From positions 7,268,001 through 7,332,000 of the forward strand of contig NZ_JAYMGI010000002.1 in the NCBI RefSeq assembly GCF_035825295.1: a stretch of DNA of 64,000 nucleotides, written 5' to 3'. This stretch comes from Actinacidiphila sp. DG2A-62 (GTDB lineage: Bacteria; Actinomycetota; Actinomycetes; Streptomycetales; Streptomycetaceae). Positions 36,256 to 45,000 of the stretch are shown one piece after another; the first letter of the stretch is position 1, and every line of letters begins with the position of its first letter. Below the pieces are notes generated by a model. That model saw only the letters and a list, made by a program, of their open reading frames with translations, did not search any database and was not told the DNA's origin. Position numbers and translations under genes: made by a program.

Positions 36256-36575
36256 GACGTGTGCTCCTAGGACCGCGCTGTGCGGGCCCGTAAGCTACCT
36301 GATCCCCGACGGGAACGGGAGTGCCGCGACAACGCCCGGCGAAGGCGGAGAAGCCGCTGGTCGCAGGGCCTGCGACCGGTGCGGCAGCGCGATCGCGGGG
36401 CGCGGCGGCGCATTCCGGTACCCGGCCGGGCGGGGGGATCTCCACCAAATCTGCCCGCCCCTGTCACGGTCGCTCCACTCCCTGGGGTCTCATCTGCATC
36501 TTTCGCCACACCGCGCACCGGAGAACGGACGCCGGGGCAGGGGCCGGCAGAGCGGTCGCGGGTGCCCCGAGCGCG
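36256..36575. other. Intergenic region upstream of the acyl-CoA ligase
   Basis: 320 bp with no credible gene. The left end holds the ribosome site and probable promoter of the ligase gene (minus strand); the rest is ordinary high-G+C sequence, with the end of the LysR gene at the right edge. Confidence 0.55.
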
Positions 36576-37445
36576 TCAGGGCAGCGGGCGGTGCAGCCGG
36601 TCGCCGCCGGCGAGGATCGCGTCGGCGAGGGCGTCCGCGGCCTGCTGCGCGGTGGACCGCCGCCGGCCGTGCAGCAGGACGAAGTCCACCGCGCCGAGTT
36701 CGGGCAGCCCCGAGCGCGCCGGCAGGCGCGCGAGCCCCTGCGGGACCAGCCCCTGGGTGTGCGCCATCACGCCGAGCCCGGCGTGCGCCGCCGCGACCAG
36801 GCCGCTGAGCGAGCCGCTGGTGCAGACCACCCGCCAGGTCCTGCCGTGCCGTTCCAGCACCTCGAACGCGCGCGCCCGGGTGATGCCCGGCGGCGGGAAC
36901 ACGATGAGCGGCACGGGACGCCGCGGGTCCAGCCGCAGCCGCTCGCCGCCGATCCACACCAGCTTGTCCCGCCACACCAGCCGGCCCGGGCCGTCCGGGC
37001 CGTCCCGCTTGGCCAGGCACAGGTCCAGCCGCCCCGCGTCCAGCATCCGGTGCAGCGTGCCGGACAGCTCGACGGTCAACTCCAGGTCCACCTCGGGGTG
37101 TTCGCGGCGGAAGCCGGCCAGGATCTCCGGCAGCCTGGTCAGCACGAAGTCCTCCGAGACCCCGAAGCGCACCCGCCCGCGCAGCCGGGTGCCGGCGAAG
37201 AAGCCGGCGGCGCGCTCGTTGGCCTCCAGGATCGTGCCGGCGAAGCCGAGCATCGCCTCGCCGTCCTCGGTCAGCTCCACGCCGTGCGTGTCCCGCGCGA
37301 ACAGCCGGGCGCCGGCCGCCTCCTCCAGCCGGCGCACCTGCTGGCTCACCGTGGACTGCTGAACGCCGAGCCGCTGGGCCGCCTGGGTGAAGCTCAGCGT
37401 CTGCGCGACGACGAGGAAGGTGCGCAGTTGTACGGGATCGAACAC
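36576..37445 (-). CDS. LysR-family transcriptional regulator
   Basis: 289 residues from GTG 37445 (FDPVQLRTFLVV, with GGTGGG 4-10 bases upstream; GTG 37454 is possible). The winged HTH is FTQAAQRLGVQQSTVSQQVRRLEEAAG, residues 19-45, followed by two effector lobes (RVRFGVSEDFVLTRLPEILAGF). It is divergent from a bile-acid-type transporter gene, 93 bp away, with an ATC-N9-GAT box between them, so it likely controls that transporter. Confidence 0.9.
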   Translation of the reverse strand: MFDPVQLRTFLVVAQTLSFTQAAQRLGVQQSTVSQQVRRLEEAAGARLFARDTHGVELTEDGEAMLGFAGTILEANERAAGFFAGTRLRGRVRFGVSEDFVLTRLPEILAGFRREHPEVDLELTVELSGTLHRMLDAGRLDLCLAKRDGPDGPGRLVWRDKLVWIGGERLRLDPRRPVPLIVFPPPGITRARAFEVLERHGRTWRVVCTSGSLSGLVAAAHAGLGVMAHTQGLVPQGLARLPARSGLPELGAVDFVLLHGRRRSTAQQAADALADAILAGGDRLHRPLP

Positions 37446-37462
37446 GACGCCCACCCTAGCCG

Positions 37463-37483
37463 GTCATCGCGATCCGTGATGAC
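37463..37483. promoter_or_regulatory. LysR-type box
   Basis: GTCATC and GATGAC arms flank a 9-bp centre, giving the ATC-N9-GAT pattern known for LysR-type boxes. It lies between the divergent LysR and transporter starts; its position argues for the downstream GTG 37539 as the transporter start. Confidence 0.5.
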
Positions 37484-37538
37484 AGTGAGTGCGGCCAGCG
37501 GGGTTCCCGATGTCCGCAGGTCACGGCAGGCTGGTGGG

Positions 37539-38822
37539 GTGCCGCCGCTCCCCACCCCCGCCGAAGACGCCGCACCGGACGCCGCACCGGACGCCGCACC
37601 GGACGCCGCACCGGGCGCCGCCCCGAGCCCCGTGTCCGGTGCCGTGCCGGACGCCGCCGACGCCGCCGCCGAGGCCGCGCCGTCCTCCGCGCCGGACCGG
37701 CCGGCGCCGCCGTCCCCTCCGAGCCCGGCGCGCCGCCTCGCGCGCCGCCTGACGCCGAGCCCGCGCCTGCCGCGGCGGCTGCCCGTCGACCCGTTCATCG
37801 CCGCGCTGCTCGGCACCGTGCTGCTCGCCGCGGTCCTGCCGGCCACCGGACGGGCCGCGGGCGTGGCACAGGGGACCGCGGACGCCGCCGTCGCGCTGCT
37901 GTTCTTCCTCTACGGCACCCGGCTGTCGACCCGCGAGGCGCTCGCCGGGCTGCGGCACTGGCGGCTGCACCTGACCGTGCTCGCCGCCACCTTCGTCGTC
38001 TTCCCGCTGCTGGGCCTGGCCGCCCGCGGCCTGGAGCCGTACGTCCTGGCGCCCCGCCTCTATCCGGGCTTCCTCTTCCTGTGCGTGCTGCCGTCGACCA
38101 TCCAGTCCTCCATCGCCTTCACCTCGATCGCCGGCGGCAACGTCGCCGCCGCGATCTGCGCCGGCTCCTTCTCCAGCCTCGCCGGCATCGTGCTGACCCC
38201 GCTGCTGGCCGCCGCGCTCGTCGGCGGCGGCGCCGGGATCAGCGGGCACGCGGTGACCGCCATCGCGCTGCAGCTGCTCGCGCCCTTCCTGGCCGGACAA
38301 CTGCTGCGCCGCTGGACCGCGAAGCAGGTCGCCCGGCACCGCAAGGTGCTCGCGCGCGCCGACCGCGGCTCGATCCTGCTGGTGGTCTACGCGGCGTTCA
38401 GCGCCGGCATGGCCGAGGGCATCTGGCACCAGGTCCCGGCGCCGCGGCTGCTGGAACTGCTCGTCGCCGAGGCGCTGCTGCTCGGCGTGATGCTCGCGGT
38501 CACCTCGTACGGCGCCCGGCGGCTGGGCTTCGACCGCGCCGACCGCGTCACCATCGTCTTCGCCGGCTCGAAGAAGAGCCTGGCCAGCGGGGTGCCGATG
38601 GCGACCGTGCTGTTCGGCTCGGGCGCGGGGCTCGTGGTGCTGCCGCTGATGCTGTTCCACCAGATGCAGCTGATGGTGTGCGCGGTGATCGCCAAGCGCT
38701 GGGCGCGGGAGGGGACGGACGCCGTACGGGAGCCGGTTCGCACGCCCGTACCGGCCGGCGGTCCCGCGCCCGGGCACGCGCCCGCGCCGGCGTCGGGCAC
38801 GGGGAAGGGGACCGGCACCTGA
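37539..38822 (+). CDS. SBF-like (bile acid:sodium symporter family) transporter
   Basis: 427 residues from GTG 37539 (ATG 37479 is less likely because it lies inside the LysR box). Residues 10-85 are a disordered Pro/Ala/Asp tail with DNA repeats of GGACGCCGCACC; then nine or ten membrane segments with the SBF motifs ALLFFLYGTRLSTREAL, CVLPSTIQSSIAFTSIAGGN and FAGSKKSLASGVPM. It should move an organic anion with Na+ or H+; the ligand is unknown. Possibly controlled by the divergent LysR protein. Confidence 0.9.
   Translation: MPPLPTPAEDAAPDAAPDAAPDAAPGAAPSPVSGAVPDAADAAAEAAPSSAPDRPAPPSPPSPARRLARRLTPSPRLPRRLPVDPFIAALLGTVLLAAVLPATGRAAGVAQGTADAAVALLFFLYGTRLSTREALAGLRHWRLHLTVLAATFVVFPLLGLAARGLEPYVLAPRLYPGFLFLCVLPSTIQSSIAFTSIAGGNVAAAICAGSFSSLAGIVLTPLLAAALVGGGAGISGHAVTAIALQLLAPFLAGQLLRRWTAKQVARHRKVLARADRGSILLVVYAAFSAGMAEGIWHQVPAPRLLELLVAEALLLGVMLAVTSYGARRLGFDRADRVTIVFAGSKKSLASGVPMATVLFGSGAGLVVLPLMLFHQMQLMVCAVIAKRWAREGTDAVREPVRTPVPAGGPAPGHAPAPASGTGKGTGT
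37566..37613. repeat. 12-bp in-frame tandem repeat x4
   Basis: GGACGCCGCACC (one change in the last copy) repeats four times and encodes P-D-A-A units in the disordered N-terminus of the transporter. Being a multiple of 3, changes in copy number keep the frame. Confidence 0.85.
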
Positions 38823-38860
38823 CCGGCGCGCGGCGCGGCGCTCCGGGAGCCGAAGCGGCG

Positions 38861-39796
38861 TCAGGGGGCCTGTGGTGCGGGCAGGGCGATACGTGCCTCG
38901 CCGGCGTAGACGTTCATCGAGTCCCCGCGCAGGAAGCCGACCAGTGTCAGCCCGGTCTCCGCGGCCAGGTCCACCGCGAGCGAGGACGGCGCGGAGACGG
39001 CGGCGAGCACCGGGATGCCCGCCATCACGGCCTTCTGCGCCAGCTCGAACGAGGCGCGTCCGGAGACCATCAGCACCAGGTCGTGCAGCGGCAGCAGCCC
39101 CGCGCGCAGCGCCCGCCCGACCAGCTTGTCCACCGCGTTGTGCCGTCCGACGTCCTCGCGCAGGTCCACCAGGTCGCCCTGCGGGGTGAACAGCGCCGCG
39201 GCGTGCAGGCCGCCGGTGCGCTCGAAGACGGCCTGGCCGGAGCGCAGCCGGTCCGGGAGCGCGGCCAGCGCGGCGGGTGTGAGACGCACCGCCCCGGGCC
39301 GGCCGCCGCCCCCGGGAGCGTCGGCGGCCCCGGGGTGCTCGGCGTCCTCGGCGTCCTCGGGAGACTTGGCGGCCTCGGGAGACTCGGCGGAGGGGAGCGG
39401 CCACCGGGCGGTGGTGCGCACCGCGTCCAGGCTCGCCTTGCCGCACAGCCCGCAGGACGACGTCGTGTAGACGTTGCGCTCCAGGGTGATGTCGGGGACC
39501 GGGACGCCCGGGGCCAGCCGCACGTCCACCACGTTGTAGGTGTTGACGCCCTCGGAGGTCGCGCCCGCGCAGTAGACGACGTTGGCGACCTCCTCGGCCG
39601 CGCCGATCACGCCCTCGCTGACCAGGAAGCCGGTGGCCAGCGCGAAGTCGTCGCCGGGGGTGCGCATGGTGATCGCCAGCGGCTTGCCGTTCAGCCGGAT
39701 CTCCAGCGGCTCCTCGGCGACCAGCGTGTCCGCGCGGTGGGAGACCGCGTCGCCCCTGATCCGCAGCACCCGCCGCCGTTCGGTGACCCGTCCCAT
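38861..39796 (-). CDS. fdhD: Formate dehydrogenase accessory sulfurtransferase FdhD
   Basis: 311 residues. Contains SSCGLCGKASLDAVR with the CxxC sulfur-transfer cysteines, EEPLEIRLNGKPLAITMRTPGD near the start, GGLHAAALFTPQGDLVDLREDVGRHNAVDKLVG and MVSGRASFELAQKAVMAGIPVLAAVSAPSSLAVDLA. FdhD carries sulfur from a desulfurase to the molybdenum cofactor of formate dehydrogenase. A 30-residue Pro/Glu/Ala/Asp insertion (about 39300-39410) follows the CxxC segment. No formate dehydrogenase gene is in the window. Confidence 0.95.
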   Translation of the reverse strand: MGRVTERRRVLRIRGDAVSHRADTLVAEEPLEIRLNGKPLAITMRTPGDDFALATGFLVSEGVIGAAEEVANVVYCAGATSEGVNTYNVVDVRLAPGVPVPDITLERNVYTTSSCGLCGKASLDAVRTTARWPLPSAESPEAAKSPEDAEDAEHPGAADAPGGGGRPGAVRLTPAALAALPDRLRSGQAVFERTGGLHAAALFTPQGDLVDLREDVGRHNAVDKLVGRALRAGLLPLHDLVLMVSGRASFELAQKAVMAGIPVLAAVSAPSSLAVDLAAETGLTLVGFLRGDSMNVYAGEARIALPAPQAP

Positions 39797-39930
39797 GCTC
39801 CGGCCCTCCTCGCCCTCGCCGCACCGGTGTCCGCCACCTGGTCGCGTACGACCCGCTCCTGGAAGGGTGTCATAGGGTTTGGGCGGCAGCCGCAGGCGAG
39901 CACCACGACCTACCAGGATGGCAGAGCGAG

Positions 39931-40281
39931 ATGAACGACCAGCCGACCGCCGAGGGGACCTTGGTGGGCGACGAGGAAGCGCTGACCAGGCTTCGGGCCC
40001 TGCGCGGGAGCATCGACAATCTGGACGCGGCGCTGGTGCACCTGCTGGCCGAGCGCTTCAAGTGCACCCAGCAGGTCGGCGAGCTGAAGGCCGCCCACAA
40101 CCTGCCGCCGGCCGATCCCGCCCGTGAGGCCGACCAGATCGCCCGGCTGCGCCGGCTGGCGGCGGACGCCCGCCTCGACCCGGCCTTCGCCGAGAAGTTC
40201 CTGAACTTCATCATCGAGGAGGTGGTCCGCCACCACCGGGCCATCGCCGCCAAGCAGGACGGCGCCGCGCCGCCGGCCTGA
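39931..40281 (+). CDS. Chorismate mutase (AroQ class)
   Basis: 116 residues. Typical all-helical AroQ pattern: LTRLRALRGSIDNLDAALVHLLAERFKCTQQVGELKAAHNLPPAD, DQIARLRRLAADARLDPAFAEKFLNFIIEEVVRHH. The Arg, Lys and Glu/Gln of the site are in place (LAERFKC, QQVGELKA). Converts chorismate to prephenate for Phe/Tyr synthesis in the cytosol. Single gene; divergent from fdhD. Confidence 0.93.
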   Translation: MNDQPTAEGTLVGDEEALTRLRALRGSIDNLDAALVHLLAERFKCTQQVGELKAAHNLPPADPAREADQIARLRRLAADARLDPAFAEKFLNFIIEEVVRHHRAIAAKQDGAAPPA

Positions 40282-40462
40282 CGGCTCCGCGGCGGCCGCC
40301 CCCGGACCTCGCGGCCGGCCGCCCCGGACCTTCCGGCCGGACTCCCCGTGGTCACCCGGCGTGACCGCCCGGCCGCCGTTTTCGCGGGTGAGGACCACCC
40401 CGAAACCTTGGTATCGTTGTAGCCGTCACCGCGAGCACGCACGGTCGCGGCGGCGTACCCGG

Positions 40463-40549
40463 GTCCGGGTGGCGGAATGGCAGACGCGCTAGCTTGAGGT
40501 GCTAGTGCCCTTTATCGGGCGTGGGGGTTCAAGTCCCCCTCGGACACCA
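40463..40549 (+). tRNA. tRNA-Leu (anticodon GAG)
   Basis: Acceptor GTCCGGG pairs with CTCGGAC, discriminator A, CCA encoded. D-arm GCGGAATGG; anticodon stem CTAGC/GCTAG around loop TTGAGGT (anticodon GAG); long variable arm (TGCCCTTTATCGGGCG) typical of tRNA-Leu; T-arm GGGGGTTCAAGTCCCCC. Followed by a strong terminator. The opposite strand is read through by the MFS frame. Confidence 0.97.
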
Positions 40550-41864
40550 GCGAAAAACCCCTCTGCGCAGGGGTTTTTCTGTTGTCCTGGCCGTCCGCGG
40601 GAGCGGCCGGGCCGGATTCCTCCCCGCGGGCCGGTCGCGCGGCGCGGACGGTGGCGAGGCCGGCGACGAGGCTCAGCGGGAGCGCGAGGAGCCAGACCAG
40701 GGCGGCCGGGCCGGTGCGGCCCAGGGCGAGTCCGGAGGTCGGGCCGATCGCGGTCCCGATGTCCTGCGTGGTGGACAGGGCGGCCTGGTACGTGGCGCCG
40801 CGGCCCGGCGCGGCGTGGCGGCTGACGAAGGCCGAGGTCGTGGGACCGGAGAGCATCATCCCGAAGGACATGACCAGGACCGCGGCGACCAAGACCGGGT
40901 AGCCGAGCCCGGCCGCGGCCATGGCGGCGAGGCCCGCGCCCTGCAGGGCGGCGCCCGCGAAGAGCACTCGGGCGGTGCCGCGGCGCCTGGCCCAGCGGCT
41001 GACCGCGGTCTGGAAGGCGACGGTGGCGACCGCGTCGACGGCGAAGAGGACCGCGTAGGCGGTGGTGCCCAGCGAGTGCAGCCGGCGCAGCAGCACCAGG
41101 CCGTCTGCCTCGAACCAGGTGAAGGTGATGGCGAGCAGGCCGCCGCCGAGGACGAGCAGGGCGAGCCGGCGGTCGCGCAGGATCTGCCCGAGCGCGCCCG
41201 CCGGCTCCTCCTCGTCGTCGCCCTCGGAGGTCCGCGGACCGATCGCGCGGTCGGAGGGGACGGCGACGCACACCGCGAGCACCGCGCCGGCCAGCAGCAC
41301 CCCGGCCGCGGCGAACATGCTCGACAGGGAGAGGGCGACCGCCGCCGCCCCGAGGACCGGGCCGACGACGCCGCCGACACTGGCGACGACGCGGGTCAGC
41401 CCGTAGGCGCGGTGCAGGTCCTCGTCCGCGTGCAGGTCGCCGATCAGGGCGGCGATGGTGGGGTGGAAGGCCGATTCGAAGAGCCCGGCGAGCAGGAACG
41501 CCCCGATCGCCAGGACCGCGTGGTGCACCAGGAACAGGCTTCCGTAGCCGAGCGCCATGCCGGTCGTGGAGATCAGCAGCATGCGGCGGTGGCCGATCCG
41601 GTCGGCCAGGGCGCCCCCGGCCAGGCCGCCGGTGAACTCGCCGACCGCCTGGACCAGGAACAGCGCGCCGGCCGCCGCGCCGCTCAGCCCGCCGTCCCGG
41701 TGCGCCCACAGGACGACGAAGGGGAGCATCACGCCGTCGGCCAGGGCGCCGAGCAGCCGGACGGCCAGCAGGCCCCGGAAGGCCAGCGTGACCTGGCGGT
41801 TCGTCAGCGCGGTGGCGGAGTGGGGCGTCGGCGCCGGACCGGGTGGCGTCGCGGGCGCCGTCAT
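40512..41864 (-). CDS. MFS transporter running into antisense tRNA
   Basis: 450 residues with twelve membrane segments and the loop motif GGALADRIGHRRMLL of the major facilitator superfamily; close to drug exporters. The transporter ends at about residue 415; the last 24-30 residues (from KTPAQRG on) are encoded antisense to the terminator at 40553-40578 and the tRNA-Leu, and the TAA is at 40512-40514 inside the tRNA gene. Divergent from its probable TetR repressor with paired palindromes between. The ligand is unknown. Confidence 0.88.
   Translation of the reverse strand: MTAPATPPGPAPTPHSATALTNRQVTLAFRGLLAVRLLGALADGVMLPFVVLWAHRDGGLSGAAAGALFLVQAVGEFTGGLAGGALADRIGHRRMLLISTTGMALGYGSLFLVHHAVLAIGAFLLAGLFESAFHPTIAALIGDLHADEDLHRAYGLTRVVASVGGVVGPVLGAAAVALSLSSMFAAAGVLLAGAVLAVCVAVPSDRAIGPRTSEGDDEEEPAGALGQILRDRRLALLVLGGGLLAITFTWFEADGLVLLRRLHSLGTTAYAVLFAVDAVATVAFQTAVSRWARRRGTARVLFAGAALQGAGLAAMAAAGLGYPVLVAAVLVMSFGMMLSGPTTSAFVSRHAAPGRGATYQAALSTTQDIGTAIGPTSGLALGRTGPAALVWLLALPLSLVAGLATVRAARPARGEESGPAAPADGQDNRKTPAQRGFSLVSEGDLNPHAR
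40553..40578. terminator. Bidirectional terminator after tRNA-Leu
   Basis: AAAAACCCCT and AGGGGTTTTT form a 10-bp inverted repeat with a 6-base loop, ending in a T-run on either strand. It closes the tRNA transcript and would also stop the opposing MFS transcript, upstream of that gene's stop codon. Confidence 0.85.
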
Positions 41865-41964
41865 GCCCGGCTCCCCGGGGTCGCCGGGCGGTGGTTCGGG
41901 TTCATCGGGTTCACGGGGACTTCTCTCTCCCGGTGCGGCAGGGCCGGACGGCGCGCTCGCCGCA

Positions 41965-42025
41965 ATATCGAGGCATGGTGACTCGTTATGAGAGTAGCAT
42001 CATATCGAGGCATCGTGTCTTGATA
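41965..42025. promoter_or_regulatory. Paired TetR-type palindromes between MFS and TetR genes
   Basis: Two copies, 37 bp apart, of TATCGAG-N9-CT(C/T)G(T/A)TA (41966-41988 and 42003-42025): each is an imperfect palindrome with 6 of 7 arm bases matching, and the two share the 12-mer ATATCGAGGCAT. The sequence is unusually A/T-rich. The second lies 11 bp before the TetR ATG. The likely ligand-responsive repressor is the adjacent TetR protein. Confidence 0.75.
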
Positions 42026-42035
42026 AGCTGGCCGT

Positions 42036-42632
42036 ATGTCACGCACCGCCGGCAGCCGCGCCGCCCCGGGCCGCCCCCGCAGCGAGGCGGCGCGGATCGC
42101 CGTGCTCCACGCCGTGGACGACATGCTCGTCGAGCAGGGATACGCGGCGATGACGATGAAGGGCATCGCCGAACGGGCCGGTGTCGGACGGCAGACCGTC
42201 TACCGCTGGTGGTCCACCAAGGCGGAGATCCTGCTGGAGGCGAGCGTCCACGACGCGCGGCGCGAACTGGCCACCGAGCCGCGCGCCCGCCCCGCCGACG
42301 ACCTGGCCGTCTACCTCGCGGCGCTGACCGCGTTCCTCACCGTCTCACCGGCCGGACTCGCCTACCGGGCGCTGCTCGGCGAGGCCCAGCACGACAAGGC
42401 GGTGCGCGACCTCGTCCGCGGCGCGGGACTCGTCGGCGCCGCCACGGCCGCCGTGCTCGACCGGGTCCGCCCGCACGCCCCCCGGATGCCTGCCGCCGAC
42501 CTCGCCGCGGCCCAGCTCACCGGCCCCGTGATCGCCGTCATCCTGGAGACCGGGATCGCCATGGCCCCCGCCCGGCTCGGCGAGCACGTACGGCTACTGC
42601 TCACGGCCTGGGGCGGGGACCCGGACCGCTGA
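42036..42632 (+). CDS. TetR-family transcriptional regulator
   Basis: 198 residues. The N-terminal HTH (AARIAVLHAVDDMLVEQGYAAM, then GIAERAGVGRQTVYRWW, residues 18-60) is standard TetR; the C-terminal half is the helical ligand-binding and dimer domain. It is divergent from an MFS exporter and has two palindromes in the shared promoter region, the classic self-repressing efflux arrangement. Confidence 0.92.
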   Translation: MSRTAGSRAAPGRPRSEAARIAVLHAVDDMLVEQGYAAMTMKGIAERAGVGRQTVYRWWSTKAEILLEASVHDARRELATEPRARPADDLAVYLAALTAFLTVSPAGLAYRALLGEAQHDKAVRDLVRGAGLVGAATAAVLDRVRPHAPRMPAADLAAAQLTGPVIAVILETGIAMAPARLGEHVRLLLTAWGGDPDR

Positions 42633-42647
42633 GCGTGTCCGTCCCCG

Positions 42648-44053
42648 CTACGCAGGGGCGGTCACGCCGTCGTCCAGGCCCAGCCGTGCGGCCGCCGGCC
42701 TGCCGCCCACCACGGTCACGGCGGTCGCGGCCGTGGCGCAGGCCGCGGCCAGGGCCGCCGGGAGCGGCGCGCCGGTCAGGCGGGCCGCGAGGAGGGCGCC
42801 GGTGAACGCGTCGCCCGCGCCGGTGGTGTCGACCGGGGTCACCGGCAGCCCGGGGACGCGGGCGACGACACGGCCGCCGCGCGCCGCCAGCGCACCCATC
42901 GCGCCCAGCGTCACCACGACCGTCGTGCCCGGCAGCCGCGCGCTCAGCTCGGCCGCGTCGTCGGCGGCCCCGTCCTGGTCGGTGGCCGCGTCGGTGGTCT
43001 CGGGGCGGCCGCACAGCGCCGCGGCCTCCGCCGCGTTGGGCAGCAGCAGGTCGACCCCGGCGACCGCCTCCAGGAAGCGCGCCACACCCGAGGCGCGCAG
43101 GAAGCCCGCGGACGCCGGGTCGACGCTCACCGGCACGCCACGGGCGCGGGCCGCCTCCCCGACCACCGCCGCGAGGGCGCGACCGGGCGCGGAGAACAAC
43201 AGGTAGCCGGAGACGTGGACATGGCCGACGCCGTCCAGCAGCGCCGCGTCCCAGTCCCGCGGACCGAGCCGCAGCGCCGCGCCCGAGTCGGTGACCAGGG
43301 TGCGTTCCGCGGCGGCGTCGACCAGCGCGATCACCACGGCCGTCGGCAGGTCCGGGTCGACCCGCAGCACCGGCTCCACACCCGCTCGCCGCAGCGCGGC
43401 CCGGTGCCAGCGCGCGGTGTCCGCGCCGGCCTTGGCCAGCAGCCGTACGGTCAGGGGGCCGGCGCCGCTCGCCCCGCTGGGCGCAGGAGGCGCGGTGTCC
43501 GCGCCGCGGGTTAGCCGGTACGGGCCCGCAGCGGCGGACGCGCCAGCCGCGGGCGGACCGCTCGCGTCCGGATCACCGGCGTCCGGATCAGCCGCGTCCC
43601 AATCACCACCGTCCGGATCACCCGCGGGCGGACCGCTCGCGGACGCACGGCTCGTGTCCGTACGGCTCGCGTCCGCGCGCCTCGCGTCCGTACCGCTCGC
43701 GTCCCTACCGCTCCCGTCGGCGTGCGCGCCGCCCGGTCCGGGGTGCGGGCCGCCTGCCGCGGTGACCGCCCAGCACGCCACGTTCGCGCCCGCGCCGCCC
43801 GGCAGCAGCTCGATCCGCGCGGCCGTGTCGGTCGCGGGCGCGAGGGGGTCGCGGTGGCGGGCCACCACGTCGGTGACCACCTCGCCGACCACCAGCAGGC
43901 CGGAGCCGGGCGGCCGGCGGCCCGGAGACCGCCCGGCCGCACCCGTCTCCGCGTCGGCCCGCGCGTCGGCCCCCGCGGCCTGGCCGGCCCCGCGGCCCGG
44001 GCGGCGTCGGTGACGGCGCCACCCGCCTCGTCGCCCGCGGCGAGCCGCGTCAC
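42648..44053 (-). CDS. PfkB-family kinase, probable pseudouridine kinase (frame break near 43989)
   Basis: The recognised body starts at LLVVGEVVTDVVARHRDPL with LPGGAGANVACWAV (PfkB motif 1) and ends with VDTTGAGDAFTGALLAA (motif 2, catalytic Asp) and the PAALAAACATAATAVTVVGG tail. GTG 44053 overlaps the stop of psuG (GTGA), but its frame leaves the kinase frame; one extra G in the CCCC run at 43988-43991 (plus-strand view) joins them (about 468 residues). Otherwise GTG 43892 is the only start. An Asp/Ala/Ser-rich insertion of about 65 residues interrupts the N-terminal lobe. With psuG it would phosphorylate pseudouridine for breakdown. Confidence 0.83.
43550..43730. repeat. Degenerate CGCGTCCG/ATCACC repeats inside the kinase gene
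   Basis: Repeated CTCGCGTCCG, GTCCGGATCACC and CGCGTCCGTACCGCTCG units encode the low-complexity insertion of the kinase. The stretch interrupts an otherwise ordinary PfkB fold. Confidence 0.65.
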
Positions 44054-45000
44054 CGGGAGCGTTCCGCCCAGCTCGCGGCGATCGCGCCGGCCAGCGCGAC
44101 GTTGCCGCGCACCGCGGCCAGGTTGGCCTCCAGGGACGCGCCGCCGGTGTGCTCGGTCAGATACGCCAGCAGGAACGGCGTGATCGCCTGCCCGGTGACG
44201 CCCTCGCGGTCCGCCGCCGCCAAGGCCTGGGCCAGCACCCGGTCGTGCAGCTCCGGGTCGAGCTGGTGCTCGGCGGCCACCGGGTTGGCCACGATCAGCG
44301 CCGACTCGTGGCCGCCGAGCGCGTCCTGCGCGGCCATCACCGCCGCGACCTCGTCCGGCGCGCGGACCGTCCAGTCCACCGGTTCGCCGGAGTCGGTGAG
44401 GTAGAAGCCGGGGAAGCGGTCGGTGCCGTAGCCGAGCACGCCGATGCCCAGCGTCTCCAGCCGCTGGAGCGTCGCCGGCACGTCGAGGATCGACTTGACG
44501 CCCGCGCACACCACCGTGATCCGCGTCCTGGCCAGCAGGGACAGGTCCGCGGACTCGTCCTGCACCTCCGTCCAGCCGCGGTGCACCCCGCCCAGCCCGC
44601 CGGTGCCGAAGACCCGGATGCCGGCCCGCGCGGCCAGGAACGCGGTGCCCGACACCGTCGTCGCGCCGCTCGCCCCGGCGGCGAGCGCCGGGGCGAGGTC
44701 GCGGAAGCCCAGCTTGCGCAGCGACGGGTCCTGCGCGACCCGCTCGACCTGGTCCTTGTCCAGGCCCACCCGGGGCACGCCGTCCAGCACCGCCACGGTC
44801 GCCGGCACCGCGCCCGCGTCCCGGACGATCTGCTCCAGCTCCCGCGCCACCTGGAGGTTGCGGGGCCTGGGCAGGCCGTGGGCGATGATCGTGGACTCGA
44901 GGGCCACCACCGGGACGCGCGCGGCCAGCGCGTCGGCGACCTCGTCGGACAGGGCGGGCGCGGCGACCGCGCGGGGACCGTCAGTGCTCAAGCTGCTCAT
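44050..45000 (-). CDS. psuG: Pseudouridine-5'-phosphate glycosidase
   Basis: 316 residues from ATG 45000. Family hallmarks: LESTIIAHGLPRPRNLQVARELE near residue 34, VGLDKDQVERVA, GATTVSGTAFLAARAGIRVFGTGGLGGVHRG, VVCAGVKSILDVPATLQRLETLGI (the catalytic Lys) and LIVANPVAAEHQLD. It cleaves pseudouridine 5'-phosphate to uracil and ribose 5-phosphate, with Mn2+. It is followed by and coupled to the PfkB kinase, the usual two-gene pseudouridine catabolic unit. Confidence 0.95.
   Translation of the reverse strand: MSSLSTDGPRAVAAPALSDEVADALAARVPVVALESTIIAHGLPRPRNLQVARELEQIVRDAGAVPATVAVLDGVPRVGLDKDQVERVAQDPSLRKLGFRDLAPALAAGASGATTVSGTAFLAARAGIRVFGTGGLGGVHRGWTEVQDESADLSLLARTRITVVCAGVKSILDVPATLQRLETLGIGVLGYGTDRFPGFYLTDSGEPVDWTVRAPDEVAAVMAAQDALGGHESALIVANPVAAEHQLDPELHDRVLAQALAAADREGVTGQAITPFLLAYLTEHTGGASLEANLAAVRGNVALAGAIAASWAERSR

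Noticed and set aside
40463..40549. Integration site with an island beside tRNA-Leu
   Set aside because: No integrase, no duplicated tRNA 3' end and no shift in base composition are visible on either side.
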